DNA of 64,000 bases from Drosophila pseudoobscura (taxonomy: Eukaryota; Arthropoda; Insecta; Diptera; Drosophilidae), in NCBI RefSeq assembly GCF_009870125.1, contig NC_046683.1, forward strand, positions 39,323,869 through 39,387,868, written 5' to 3'. This document shows, piece by piece, positions 12,360-24,896 of the stretch. Positions within the stretch are counted from its first letter, which is position 1, and every line of letters begins with the position of its first letter. The notes beneath the pieces are model-generated. The model saw nothing but the letters and a program-made list of their open reading frames with translations, had not been told where the DNA came from and did not search any database. The position numbers were made by a program, and so were the translations under genes.

Positions 12360-12720
12360 AAAAGATGGCATCATGAGGTGATATGAGAATGGGGTCATAC
12401 TATTCATACCAATATGCCGCTTTCATACGTTCTCTTATATCATATTTACTCTCTTATACCTGCTCTCGTATCATAATGGTCCTTATACCGTAAACCCGCG
12501 CCCACACGTGCTCTCGATCCAATATTCCCCTCTCACAAGTTCTCTCACATCATATTTACTCTCTTCTACATTATAAGTTTGCTCTTATATCCACTATGGA
12601 TCCAACATACTGTTCTTGTGCCTGCTCTTAAATCATAATAGAAACTCTTGTACTGCCAAACTCTTATACTTTCAACTCGTTTCCGCTCTTAAACATAAAT
12701 TCTTAGCCCTGTTTTCATAA
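12360..12720. repeat. Degenerate tandem array, CTCTTATATCAT-type, period about 110
   Basis: Pyrimidine-rich units recur. The clearest pair is 12,429-12,459 and 12,539-12,569, which share a core of GTTCTCT, ATCATATTTACTCTCTT and TAC. Shorter CTCTTATA pieces lie between and after them. Confidence 0.5.
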
Positions 12721-13730
12721 TTTCTGCATTTCCTATATAGGAACTCGAGTTTTAGCCATGAAATTGACTCCTCGAAGGGAGGGAGGGGGGGCTTTCATAA
12801 CACTCTACCGAGCGACATGCTGGGCCGCCCATTCCAATCCTATTTCCCTTTCGAAAAACAGAACATTTTAACCCCTTATTACGTGCCCTGGGGCTTGTCA
12901 CTTGGCGCCTTTTCACGGTTTTCTTGGCTTTTCCCGGCTTTTCCACACCCCCAAATCCCGCAATCCGCAAACCCAGTCCCCGCATTATCCGCCAAGAAAG
13001 TGTGGTGTGTGTGTGTGTGTGCATTCAAGTGCTAAGTGCTTACTTAGCAGAGTTTTCCCGAGCATCAGAAGCAGCAGGAGAGTTTTCGCAACCAGTTGCT
13101 GGGTGTTTTCCGCTGCTGCTTGTTCAATGCTCATCAACTTTTCATTTGCCATTTTATAGTTTTTCCCCCGAAACTGCAGTGCCACGGAGCAGTGGGCGGG
13201 GGGCAGGGCGCACGGGGCACGAGGCACGAGGCACAGGGCAGTGGGGTAACAAAGAGATAAAAACTTTAACTACTTTGTCGCCACTTGGCTGCTGCCATTA
13301 TTCTCTATCTCTACCGCTCTGTCGCCCTCTCTCCTGCTCTTATAATGACCTCATTTGTATTAGCAATCGACTGAATGGAAGAAACACAGAAAGAGAGGGG
13401 GCATGGGCAGAGGGGTTGGGGGTTGGGGGTTGGGGGTGAGGTAAAAACTTTGCCACTGGGTTTCTGGGTCGCTGACTTTTTCAAGTGCAAAACCAGAGGC
13501 GAAACCAAAAGAACACATTTTTGTGCCAATTAGAGAGTAATTTATCGCCCGAAAACTGATAATCCTTGAAGGTCAGCCAGAGAGCTGTCGGGATCACGAA
13601 TTGGAGAAGAATCTCCCACATCGAAATACAACTAGATCTACATATGTGGCATATTCCATATGCCACACATACCCCTGCTCGCTCGTTGCATGCATTGAGG
13701 CGTCTGAAGCGTGCAAATGGCAGCAATTAC

Positions 13731-13795
13731 CACACACACAGGCAGACACACAGACAGACACACAGACAGACACACAGACAGACAGGCAGACAGAC
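13731..13795. repeat. (CA)n / (CAGACA)n compound microsatellite
   Basis: A CA run passes into roughly 12-mer units of CACACAGACAGA. Confidence 0.85.
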
Positions 13796-14115
13796 GGGTG
13801 TGGGTGGCACCCACACAATCACAGCCCGTGCGACAATCATAAAAATAGAGTGTGTGCCCCTTTGCCACTTGAGTGTGCCTTGAAGTGTGGCACACGACGA
13901 AAATTTCAAGTCAAATCACAAAGACACAAAAGGATAAGGAACAGCCAGCGAAAAAGCAATGGTATTCTATGGCATAGGGACTACGGAGATACCCCTAACA
14001 TAAATATTAACGAGCTAACAGCACAGAAAGTACATTTCTCAAGCGAAAACCATTCGCAAAAGTATTAGGAGAGCGTCTGGCAGGCAGTGGATATCAGCCT
14101 CAAGCTAAGACAATC

Positions 14116-14140
14116 GACCGAAGGGCGCTGCCGCATGACA
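14116..14140 (+). repeat. Dispersed GATGGGCGC-type motif, copy 1
   Basis: GACCGAAGGGCGCTGCCGCA, then TGACA. One of seven same-orientation copies of a 25-35 bp motif in Fas2 introns. Family unknown. Confidence 0.5.
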
Positions 14141-14464
14141 AGCCAATTCGGCAGGTAATTGGGCTTAGATTCCTAAATGAGGAAAATCCGAGTAGTTCCT
14201 CTTTTGTGAAGAACTATATCTACAAAGTCCCGATTACCTGCTAGAGGATCTGTGGCATCTTAGCATTACCTTCTGAAAGAATACATCTCCATATGTCCAA
14301 TATACCCTCCGGGGTACTCGAGGGTGTCGAAAGGGTATGGGCAAAACGAAGTAAAATTGTCAATGTCTGTCTGCTCATTCTTCTCGTTGGCCTATTTAAA
14401 AATTCAAAAGGCATCCAAAGCGATGCAGTGCGGGTGGAAGTGCGGGGCGGGGGCATGGACGGAG

Positions 14465-14498
14465 GCGTGGGTGCGGGTGCGGGTGCGGGTGCGGGTGG
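14465..14498. repeat. (GCGGGT)n microsatellite
   Basis: Four to five tandem GCGGGT hexamers. Confidence 0.8.
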
Positions 14499-16186
14499 TG
14501 GGGCAACCACTTGAGGCGGCGGCTGTTCCAGTTTCCTGTCGCCGACGTCGCACAAAAGTATGCAACATGTCAGCACAGACGCGGCAGCCGAAGCCGAAAG
14601 AAGGAGCGAAACAAAAGCGCAAGGGAGAGGGAGACCGAGAGCGGGAAGGAAGGAAAAGCCAACATAACGGGAAAATATTATAACGAGTGCAAACAGTGGA
14701 TAGGAGGGCTAGAGAGCGCGCAAGAAGGAGAGAGAGGACTGTCTGCAGAGCAGGAAAGAGGGAGTGGGGGAGAGATATATGCATACATATAGGCTACAGA
14801 GGGGTACAGCGGGGTACAGCGGGAGGCCGTGCCCCTTTTATGTTTTTATTGTGCAAATAAATTTGGCCTTGAATGGCCACCCGCCCACACACACCCACCC
14901 ACCTCTGCATCAAGGTAAGCCTCAAAGAGGGAGGAGTGCACTGAAACAAATCCATCCATCAATAGGCATTTGAATTGGCGCACACTGCCCCGCAATGGTC
15001 ACGCGCTTTCCAGCACTGTCGATGGAGCTGTTATGCAACACTGCCCTTTTCTGGAGTTCGGAAAACATATGTAAATACTCGAAGACCGTAGAAACTGTTG
15101 TCAGCCGTGTAATGTTGGTAAATTTAGTCAGTACTACAGCAGAGAGCCACATTTGAGACATAATATCTTCTGTACGTTAGTTCTCGATAAATCGCAGTCC
15201 ATCGAGGGTATTCTTGTTGTTGCTTAAGCAAGTGAGACGGGGTTGGTTATTGAATCCTTATTGATTGGAGCAGCATTCAGTATCATTTATCTCTGATGGT
15301 GGTTTGATTTGTGGATCCACAGACCCCCACCATCTGTGCCCTGTGCGACTCTCCTTCGAGTGCTTCCTGCCGCCTCTTTAGGCACTAGAAGCTACTACAG
15401 GATTCCTTGCAGTGTAGCGCCACAAGTATTGATCTCCTTTCAGTCTGGCAGACCTCTCTCAAGCGTTCCCTTTGATCTCTCACTTCGTCGTGTTTCTCTG
15501 GTTCTCTCTTGAGAGTAAATTTAGGCTGCTCTCGATATGCGATTGAAGTCTATTTTTGGACGCGGCTCAGGTCTTGGGGCACACGCCACTTGTGCACGCC
15601 CCACGCTCGGATGGGGGGAGAGAGAGGAAGTGGCAGAGGGAGGCTGGACAATATTTGCCCGTAAGCGTAAGCTGTTTTTTGTTTTTTTTTTTTTGTCGCC
15701 GGAGCGGGAACTATTTTGCAGTCATAATTCAAAAACTAACTTTTCGGGCGGGTAGAAGAGGGTGGGTGGTAGGGCGTGGCCATGGCCGTGGTCGTGCCTG
15801 GGATTACATAAATCAACAATTTTTTGGTCTGGCCAAAGCAAAAAAAAAAACCAACCAAACGAAACGAAACGAAACGAAACGAAAGAGCTACCCAACTTTT
15901 AAGCAAACAAATATTAATTTTAACTTTTGCCGCGGCTCGCTCCTTCTCTCACTCGCCCTCCCTCCGCCTGTCTCTGGCAATAAACGCAGGAAAAGGCAGG
16001 AAAATAAAAGGCATTTGCTGCATTTAAAGCTTTAAAAGTGGGTAAGGGCTGGGAAGATCGTGTTAATTTTTCCAGCCATTGGCCTTTTAATGTGCAGTTT
16101 TTAATTGTTTTTCAACAATATTTTCTGTGCGCGCCATGAATTAATTGCAGTGGGATGCTCAGGGAAAGAATATAACCAGCAGTTGG

Positions 16187-16237
16187 CCCACACCCACACC
16201 CACACCCACACCCACACCCACACACACACACACACAC
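16187..16237. repeat. (CCCACA)n-(CA)n microsatellite
   Basis: Hexamer CCCACA units run into a pure CA run. Confidence 0.9.
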
Positions 16238-17021
16238 GCGACGACAGCTTCTTCACCGTCGCGCCATCGTTTGATAATGGTCGGCAGTAATCGGTGTTTC
16301 ACCGATGCGAAAAAGGGGTGCCAATGGAGCAGTGGTGGCAGTGTTTTGGGGCAGTGTTTGCCTTTGGCTTTGAAAGAACTCCGAAGAAGCTAAGTCCCTG
16401 ATCGTTCACGCATCTCGCCGTTCTCCAGAGCCCGGCTCAAAGGCGGCCCTCTCTCCGCTTTCTCTGTTCTCACGGTTTCCACTGCGAATGTCAAAGTTTA
16501 CCGTCGCGACGGTGAAAAATAGCTCCAGTGGTTATCGTGTAGTGCGCGGTCTCTCTTTTCTCTGCTCTCTTTTGAGCGTTCCTCTGAGCCTCGCGATAAT
16601 TCTTAACCGCTTGTTTATTTATGCGGCGTCCGGAAGAGCAGCACGCACAAACGAACACACACGAACACACCCGCACAAAACAGTCCTCGGGGGTCCAGGA
16701 AAAGAGAGGGCGGGAGAGAGAGGTGGGCAGGGGAGGGGGACGAAGAATGAGCTCAAAAGAGGTAGAAAGATAATGTGTGCACATGTGTGTGTGCGCGTCT
16801 GTGCGTGTGTGCGCCAGTGCCTTTATTTATGCAACATGCATTTAAAATAAAATAAATATAAATTAAGCATAAGGCGCCAGCACCGCCAGAGAAGAGCCAG
16901 CGCGCCGCTGAATGCCCTTTCATTTTTCAGAAGAAAGAGAATGCGAGGCGAACGACAGATAAAGACGGACAGGCAGAGTAATGGCAATAGAGAGAGTGAG
17001 GAAGAGTAATGGCGAAAGAAA

Positions 17022-17059
17022 GGCAGAGACAGAGACAGAGACAGAGACAGAGAGAGAGA
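17022..17059. repeat. (GAGACA)n microsatellite
   Basis: About five GAGACA units ending in GA repeats. Confidence 0.85.
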
Positions 17060-19102
17060 ACGAGTAATGGCTACAAAGATAACGGGGGAAAAAGTGAGCA
17101 AGAAGTGATCGTAAAAGATTCCTATTCGATACTGAGACACCAGATGACACGGGCTTAAACATTCGATAAATAATCGACTGGAAATGTGTTTAATCGACAA
17201 GCAAACAGCCTGAAGGAACATTCCGAAGTGAGCAAAATGAAGGACACACGCGTTTCGGTGTCCCCCGGGGAACACACCTCAAAGGCCGCGCCTTTTCTGA
17301 ATAGATTTCATCTTCGCTTTCGAAGAAGAGCATTTGCCAGTTGCCCCGCCTTGTTTGTGTGGCGGGGTGGGGCGGGGGGGGTGGTGCTTTTTTTATTGCG
17401 CGCATTATTCCCACGTTTTTTTCGGGCTCCCGCCTGGGGGTGGGGGTGTGGGTGAGAGCGCGCCATTTTGTTGCCTTGCATTAATTGCAATGCAAAATAG
17501 CAACGTCGCATAAATTTCTCATATTTAATTTCGCCCGAGCCGCGGCAGATGCTAGCCATAGACGGAGATGGAGGAGCCAGCCGTGGGTGTAGGGGTCTGA
17601 AGCCCGGGGGCCAGTTTAATGCACTCTCTGTGGCATGCAGCCCCTCTGCCACACCCACACCCACTCCCATTCCCACTGGTATTTGTTTACTACGCAGCCC
17701 CCCGCCCCACCACTCAGATGTGTGTGTGTGTGGCATCGTTTACATTAAATTATTTATGCACTCGACTGTGCGCTGCGGCACTTGCGGCTTGACAAACAAA
17801 CCAAAAAAAACAACAAAAAACCAAAAAAACCTTGAAAACAAACGAGCAGAAACGACCGCAGGATACCTGGGACTCCGAGAAAAGGGATCTTGAAACTAAT
17901 TTATGTGTGAAAAAATCCTGGGGACACTGGATCACAGAAGTAGATACTGGGCAAAGAGGATGAAGCCAGAACACCAGATAACGACTCCATTCTAAAGCCG
18001 TCATGGTGTCGGGCAAAGTCCAATATACCCATCGCAATGCACAAGCCACGAGAGCACGGCTGCTCCATCGAAGGGAAGGCCTGATCCCAGCCGGCGGGGC
18101 GCTGGTGGTCACGCCCCGGAAAGCCCACCCCTGGGCAGCCCTACACTTTAAGCTCTGGCCAAATGTTGACCGAACCATAAAAATGCTGAACAAATGTGCG
18201 GACATTGGCCATTAAGGTTCTTCTTCGCCGCTTAACTTGAACTTGGCCAAGGACTAAGCCAAGCTCTTGTCTGCCCTCCTGCCTTTCTTTCCACTGCCTG
18301 CCTGCTGCCTGCTGCCTTTCTGCCAAGTCAACTGAGAGAGTGTCCAATAAAATGTCAAAGAAAATGGCCAAAAGGCTTTTAATTGTAATGAAAATGAAAA
18401 TGAAAAGGAAAATGTTGCAGGAGACGGGGGCTCAAACTTTTGCAGTGGATTTAAGTTTAAGGAGCGGCTGTAGCCCCTGCCACTCTCCCTGTCTTTTTGG
18501 CCATTGTGTGACCCCGTTACAAAGGGGTTTCATGAGCGTTTAATTGTCGGTAATTAGCTAGATGAACAATGGCCAACTTTTCAGCTGCGAGGAGGATGGA
18601 GCTGGGGCTGGGGCTGGGGCTGGCGCTGGAGAAACTTTTGTGAGTAGCTCGACAAAAGCTGTGTAGGTCCCCGAAGGAGAGAGGAATGCTCTCAAGAAAG
18701 AGGAGAAGAGAATATCTACGGGAAGGGAAAATCTGTAGGAGACGTGATTCAAGATTGATACAATCAACGATAGACTGATGATATGGAAAACTGTAGGGAA
18801 AGGCCACAAATCGAAGTATCTTAGATACCGGTAGATAAGGATTTAGATCCTTTAACGACTTAGGCAAGGTTTTCAGAGAGGAAAATGGTATTGCCCAAGA
18901 GCTTTTTTATAATATTCGTTTCAATGGAAATTTCCATTAAATTTTCGCGAGTAAAAAATGTCTCAGCAAAAATGTCGCTTAAATTTCAATAGAAATTTCG
19001 ATTGAAATTTGCTTTTCATTTAATTGACACTCACACAGATGCACAGCCACACATGGGCATAATGAGCGGAGGCGAAAATTACAAAGGTCCAACAGTCAGT
19101 CT

Positions 19103-19124
19103 CCCCCCCCCCCCCCCCCCCCCC
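19103..19124. repeat. Poly(C) run of about 22
   Basis: An uninterrupted C homopolymer of about 22 nt lies 230 bp upstream of the first Fas2 exon in the window. Its length is prone to sequencing error. Confidence 0.8.
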
Positions 19125-19352
19125 ACTGTGGCGCACCGCCGCTCTGCCCCCCGCCTTTGTTCGCGGCAGCGAGGCAATTAAAATTAATTTAAATTTACTC
19201 GCCTGTGCAAATGAGCTGTGGAAAAAAAGGCCACAGCGATGGAGCAGACACTCGCGTAGAAGAAAAACAAAGGCCACCAACCATTTTACAGTCCCTTTAA
19301 CGCACACTTTAACACTCTCCCCTTCTCTTGTTCTCTTCTCCTCTATTCGCAG

Positions 19353-19527
19353 AGCTGAGCCACGCGGATCTGGTGCCCAGTCTAGAGATCCTTCCGATGC
19401 AGGAGGTCCAGCGCAAGCCGGTGGGCAAGTCCCTGATCCTCACCTGCCGACCGACAGTGCCGGAGCCAGCCCTGGTGGCCGATCTGCAGTGGAAGGACAA
19501 CATGAACAACACCATTCTGCCCAAGCC
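19353..19527 (+). CDS. Fas2: Fasciclin II exon, first half of Ig domain 1 (first Fas2 exon in window)
   Basis: The exon opens after TTCGCAG (19,352) and closes at the donor GTAAGT (19,528). It encodes the start of the mature ectodomain: [11 protein letters not shown], then the first Ig strand with GKSLILTC, which holds the first Ig1 cysteine, and the tryptophan of LQWKDN. The protein is Fasciclin II, the fly NCAM orthologue, a homophilic adhesion molecule of axons, neuromuscular junctions and epithelia. The exon starts inside a codon, so an upstream exon with the signal peptide must exist; it was not identified. The last codon is split and completes as Pro with the exon at 26,264. An acceptor 2 nt further on (19,354) cannot be excluded. 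Confidence 0.93.
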
Positions 19528-19623
19528 GTAAGTGTGAAAGCCTCCAAAACAAACAGACCAATCATCGCAGCCCGACTGACACATGTGTACATTGGTGTGT
19601 GGTTTCTTTATTTGGTGTTTTCT

Positions 19624-19678
19624 GTACACCCCACCGCCCACCACCCACCGCCCACCACCCACCGCCCACCACCCACCA
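19624..19678. repeat. CCCACC/GCCCACCA short tandem repeat
   Basis: Period-14 repeat of CCCACCGCCCACCA, about four units, directly after the Fas2 exon donor. Confidence 0.8.
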
Positions 19679-20523
19679 CGGACACTTTTCCCAGTAGAAA
19701 CCTGCAGGAATGCACGCAAAGCCAGAGGCCAATGGAATGATTACTCGGTTCTTCCAGAAAATAGAAATAGAAATGAATCCATGCGTAGATCATAGGTGGA
19801 TTATCATTCGCCGCCATTCCCTTGGCTTAATCTTGGTTCGCTCTTTTTGGGTGCATTCAAGTGCAGAGTGCTCCTAAATCCAAACACTGATACATATATC
19901 CGTATACCATATACCCCGTATTGTATTGTAGGCCCAATTATGATCCACTGTACGATTCCAAGGGGAATAGAAGGAAAGCGTAAGTGAAAATCGCGACATG
20001 CAACAACATTTCATAGTAAACAGTGCCACAGAGACTGTTAAAAGTAACCTCCCCAGTAACAGTAACAGTAACAGTAACTGCAACCAGTATTCAGTATTCA
20101 GTATTCAGAGTAATTGCAAGAATAAAAACTCCGCAGTAACCAGAGAGAGGCTCGAAGAAATGAACAGAGAACCCAAACCTCTCAAGTCCCATACCCTGGC
20201 AGAATGAAAAAGAGTACAGTACACACCCAAGATTGTAGTCGAATGCATGTATCCTTCCATCGGAAGGCCGTTCTCTGAGGATTCCTCTCCAGTCTAGAGC
20301 ATTTTTGATTCTGCAAGGGTATTTTGGACGGCATCTTCGGTGTCTTCTTCCGAAGTCTTCCCCCTCGTAGACCCGCTCCTGCTCTCTTGTTGATGTTCTT
20401 ATTTTTTGTGGCATGATTAATTGTTTAACTTTGATTTGATTTGATTTGATTTCATTTGTTGTTAACTCATTTTGTAATACGGAGAGAAATGCATTTTGCG
20501 TGGCCATTTGACATCCGACCTTT

Positions 20524-20547
20524 GACACACACACACACACACACACA
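20524..20547. repeat. (CA)n microsatellite
   Basis: About twelve CA units in the Fas2 intron. Confidence 0.85.
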
Positions 20548-22472
20548 TCAATCCCCCGCCTCATATCCTTTGCCATCAGCGATGGTTTGCTCTCCTCATG
20601 CAATTCCATTCAATTAGCTGTTGTACTAACCCCCTCATCCACTTATGTTTAAGAACAGTGTGACAAATCAATCTTATAGATGGAGATACCCTGCGGAAAG
20701 TCGAGCAGACATTTGAGAGCCTGAATTTGAGAGTGAGTTCTGGCAGAAGAAAGTACAGAAGAAAGTGTGTATGGAATGAGATTTGCCAGAATTCGATTTC
20801 TGCCTGAAGGTACAGTTGTGTGCGTCACAGAAAGGAGAAATCCGCTGATGAAGTGGACGAACATCAAGTGATATCTTCACACACCTGTCCATCCTACTAC
20901 AGGTACAGTCATCACAAAGAGAACTAAGGCTTGGAGCTGCTTCCGTCAGTGTCCGAGTGAAAAAACTTCCAATCTTCCAATTGCAAAAAATCCCAACATT
21001 GCCCCAAAAGAAATTACGTAAAATTGCATTCGCTGGCGAAATCAATCAAGGAATCCGAGTGAAAGCTTTTCTTTTTTCTAGGCTCCTGGGAAACATATCA
21101 GACAGAAGCCAAGGGAAATGCGCAAGAGGAAACTGCGGTGGAAAATGCGAATGGGAATTCTTGGGCAATATATTCAGATCCGGACTTGCAAAGAACGAGT
21201 GATGGGAGGTGTGCGTGTGAAAAGCGAAATCGTGTTAATTAATTTGCCTGCCGACTGACCCCGAAATGGGGAGGTGGGGAGGTGGGGCGGTGGGAGACGG
21301 GCTCGACACCGGACCCGGCCAATGCTTAGCTCTCAGTCCCTTCTTTCCCCGCTTGAAAAAGGGTGAACCCCCGAGGGGGCAACCACCCCTCGATTGCGTG
21401 CCAATTAACCTCGTTTTCCTCTTCAGAGGTTCAGAGCTTTAGAGGCTCAGTCAGGGGTTCAGGGAAGGAGAAGCAAAACTTGGGCGAGTGCAAATTTTCA
21501 TGTTTGGCTTTGGCCCAAAAAACATTTTGTATTATTTTTTGCTCATATTTCCAGCTGGTCAACAGCATTTTTAGGGTTCTGCGAGTGCCACTATTTGCTG
21601 TGTGTGTGGGTATTTCTTTATTTGCTTAGCTTTAATTATCGCTTGCTGGATGGAAATTATGCTGGAAATTCTGGCATCCACATCACATCCCATCAGGCAT
21701 CAGACACACGCACTCGCGCGTTGACTTCGATGGCCAAAAACCAGACACCAGGGACACCATCTCTCTCGCTATGCATATCCCTGGGTCCTGCAGATGATAT
21801 GTGCTCTGTGGAGGCGATATGTGCTCTCTCCATTTGGGATACCCTTTTATTTTGGTAGAGTCAGAAATATAAGTAAAGTTCTTTCTCATAGATAACTTTT
21901 TCTGGCTTCAAGTGACGCATATTTGCAGAATTTATCGAAAACTATCGGCAATCCGATAATCGTTGAAGCAATGGTTCTTCTCTTTTCATTATCGTAGAAC
22001 ATACCTCAGGGATAAGTTTCTTGGGCTTCCAAGAAACGGAATGAAATGTCGTATATTTCGATCGGTAACCCTCTTTAGTTCCGATCAAAGTCGGTACACA
22101 AAAACAACCCTTGCTTGAGCGATACTTTCGCGGATTTCGTGATTCCCAGGATATGGCCCCTTTCCAGTGCTGCACATACTTTCCTTCTTTTGTTTTTTGG
22201 TTTGGGCTTCTCGCTGACTGTTTTTTTGGGGGAGGCGCCACGCCCCACACACTTCCACACCCACACCCACTCTGGACAGTGCGCACCGTTTTCTGCATTG
22301 CATATTTGCAGGCGCGAAATGTAATTAAGCTGCCAAAAACCCAACGGGGTTTCGACAGAAGGGGGTGGGTGCGTCAGAGGCGTTGTTTTTTCCCCCTCCT
22401 CGAGTTAATTAAAACGATTAAGTTCGGCATAGTTCTGCGGCCGTGCATTGTCCGCATTTTTGGGGGCTTTTT

Positions 22473-22507
22473 GCCGCCGCCGCCGCCGCCGCCGCCGCCG
22501 CTGCTGC
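22473..22507. repeat. (GCC)n/(CTG)n triplet repeat
   Basis: About ten GCC triplets followed by CTG triplets. Intronic. Confidence 0.85.
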
Positions 22508-23346
22508 TTTGTGGGGACTGGCATTTGGGGGCTTGCCTCCAGCTGCAAGCATGGCAGTAGATCAGGGCTTTGAATTGTGCCAGTAATTTGAGGAGTGGCA
22601 TGCATTATGAAGGTTGGTGGGAGTGAAGTGGAGATTCATTACTTTGGATTAGATTTCGGGGAAACTGGACTAGGGAGAGTCCCTCCCAAAAGATTAAGAG
22701 GTGGATCCCTGCTAGGGCATTCCCTTGGGATAAGATAGACTTCAGGAGAGGATAGACAGCTGATCTGTTGATTGCAAGATCGCTCTGTGGATTGTGAGCG
22801 TGTGGAAGCCATTGTCCGTGTCAGCAGAACAGAGGGCATAGCAGACGACAGATAAATGTCGAAGATTGTGGCAGATGCAGGAGTATGTTACTATGAATGC
22901 AGGGAAATCCCTGCAGCAGACTCGCGGCTCCTTGAATCACGGCTGCTGCTCCCTGGTGGCTCATTCCAGGATTCAATAACAGCGACAATCGCAGTCGAAA
23001 CAACGACAAAAGCGCCATCTTGATGCGCATCTAACGGCCAAAAGAAATGCAATAAAAAAAGGAGAGTCCCCGAGGCGCCAATAGGATTTTATAAAAAGAG
23101 GGAGGGAGATGGTGTGTGCGAGCGAGAGGCATGATGCTTGTGTGACAGAGACAACCACAATGATGTACCCAAGAGACAATCAAGCACAAGCAAAATAAAG
23201 AAAGGAAAGTTTTTTATTTTCACGTATGCGAAACGTCTCTTTCCCACTCTGCCTCTGCCTCTGCCTCTGTCCCTGTCCCTGTCTCATTCTCTCTCTTATT
23301 TTGTTGGTTGTTCTTGTTGCGGTTCTTTTTTTGCCCTTCTCTTTTA

Positions 23347-23348
<2 letters not shown>

Positions 23349-23392
<44 letters not shown>
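23349..23392. repeat. (TG)n microsatellite, about 21 units
   Basis: A pure TG run and the longest dinucleotide repeat in the window. Confidence 0.95.
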
Positions 23393-23394
<2 letters not shown>

Positions 23395-23726
23395 GTGTTT
23401 ATGTGTGTGCACTGCTTGGCGCAATATTAAAAATCCGAACGCAAATATGCAGCGACATTTTTTCTGCACAATGTCTTCTTCCGCTTCGAACCGCATTTCC
23501 AACCACTCCCCCACTCCCCATCTCCGCCCCTTTCTTATCGCCAACGCTGTCGCTGCGTTTTTTCCCAGTGCACGCTGATACCCTGTCAGCGAAGAAAATG
23601 CCTTTGCAAGGGATCGAAAAATAGTGCAGATTGCTGAGGCGAGTGGGTGGAGAAACTGGTTTTAGTGGACTCTCATGAGCTAAAGCCGTCGAAAATACTA
23701 TAAATTTGGAGTTTTTTAGCCTAATC

Positions 23727-23762
23727 GACCGATGGGCGGCACTGGACAACGCGTGATACATA
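23727..23762 (+). repeat. Dispersed GATGGGCGC-type motif, copy 2
   Basis: GACCGATGGGCGGCACTGGA, then CAACGCGTGATACATA. Confidence 0.5.
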
Positions 23763-23971
23763 TTTGAGGTACCTTCCTTTGGGCTTTCTTTTTGCAGAAA
23801 GAGGAGGAGGGCATTCTAAGTACAGGGTATCCCTCCGTCGAGACTCCATTCGGAGTCAAACCAGTTGTTGGCTCTCCGACAACTTTTGTTAGCATAATTT
23901 TCGGGGCGCAGGCAACGCCGACGTTTTCTATGCACCGCACACGCACATCTGTGCCTCTGTGTTTGCACGAT

Positions 23972-23992
23972 TGTGTGTGTGTGTGTGTGTGT
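23972..23992. repeat. (TG)n microsatellite
   Basis: About ten TG units. Confidence 0.85.
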
Positions 23993-24694
23993 GGGTGTGT
24001 TTGTAAGGCAAACAAATACGCCGCATGCCATACGTATTTTTTTGGTCGGAATTTTTCTGGCAACAATTGGGCGAAACGCAAATCGAACGCAGGTTGTGCC
24101 TCCACTCCGTATATTCCACTCGGAATTCCGGATACCATATTCCAGTGCCGTAGCCGTAGCCGTAGCCGTACCCGTACTCCCCCGCACACACACATACACA
24201 CAAATGCAAACAAACACAAAAATGTATTCGTTCAATATATAAAACCAATTACATTCGTAAAAACAAAAGTAGAGGGAAAAATAGTAGAAGGAAAAGCTGA
24301 AGAAGGGGGTGGCACGGGGCAGAGGCTGGCAGGAGGCTGATGTTGATGATGACGACGACTGTCAAAAAATTGAAATCCGCAAAGGGACGGGCGACTGGAT
24401 GGAAGGATATTTTGGCGGAGGCGGTGCGAGGCGGAGGAACGTGCGTTGACTTTACGTTTATTCCATGGATTGCAATCCATTCGCAATATGTACACTGCCT
24501 CCTACAGGCTTTCCCCTGCCTTCTGCATTCTGCCGCCTGTACCCCTCTCAAGTCGGAAAGTTATTTTCGAAATCTCTGCTTCATCTGGAGGCCGAATCCT
24601 TCTGTCTTTTTCATACCCTGGATGAAGGACTCAAGCAGGAATTATTTATGATCACATTGCAATGCACTGCCACCTCCAGAGGTTTCCAAACAAT

Positions 24695-24720
24695 GACCGA
24701 TGGGCGCTTCCGCATAACAC
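24695..24720 (+). repeat. Dispersed GATGGGCGC-type motif, copy 3
   Basis: GACCGATGGGCGCTTCCGCA, then TAACAC. Confidence 0.5.
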
Positions 24721-24868
24721 AAAACACATTTAAACCCAGGCAGCCACCAGTCTCGATTAGTATCGATCCTTAGGACTACGGCATAAGATGCCTGTTCAAC
24801 AATGGTCGATCGCTAAGATCGCTTCTTTAGCTGCAAAAGCATGGACCTCTAATGGAAGATCTTTCTAC

Positions 24869-24896
24869 AGCGATGGGCGCCACTGCATAAGGCGCC
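24869..24896 (+). repeat. Dispersed GATGGGCGC-type motif, copy 4
   Basis: CGATGGGCGCCACTGCATAA, only about 175 bp after copy 3. Confidence 0.45.

Larger units (their letters stand above)
8001..19352 (+). other. Fas2: Fas2 long intron, proximal part
   Basis: Non-coding on the plus strand. It ends at the acceptor TTCGCAG (19,351-19,352). It carries microsatellites, two tandem Grainyhead-type sites (9,710), a CGATA cluster (9,414), a possible antisense spliced transcript (about 8.9-9.95 kb) and a degenerate tandem array (12.36-12.72 kb). Confidence 0.6.

Noticed and set aside
13566-14068. Several overlapping long ORFs around 13.6-14.0 kb
   Set aside because: They are translations of the CA/CAGACA microsatellite in several frames on both strands.
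20895-20925. CTACTACAG/GTACAG as a ratchet site
   Set aside because: The preceding tract is only weakly pyrimidine-rich, and the donor is poor.
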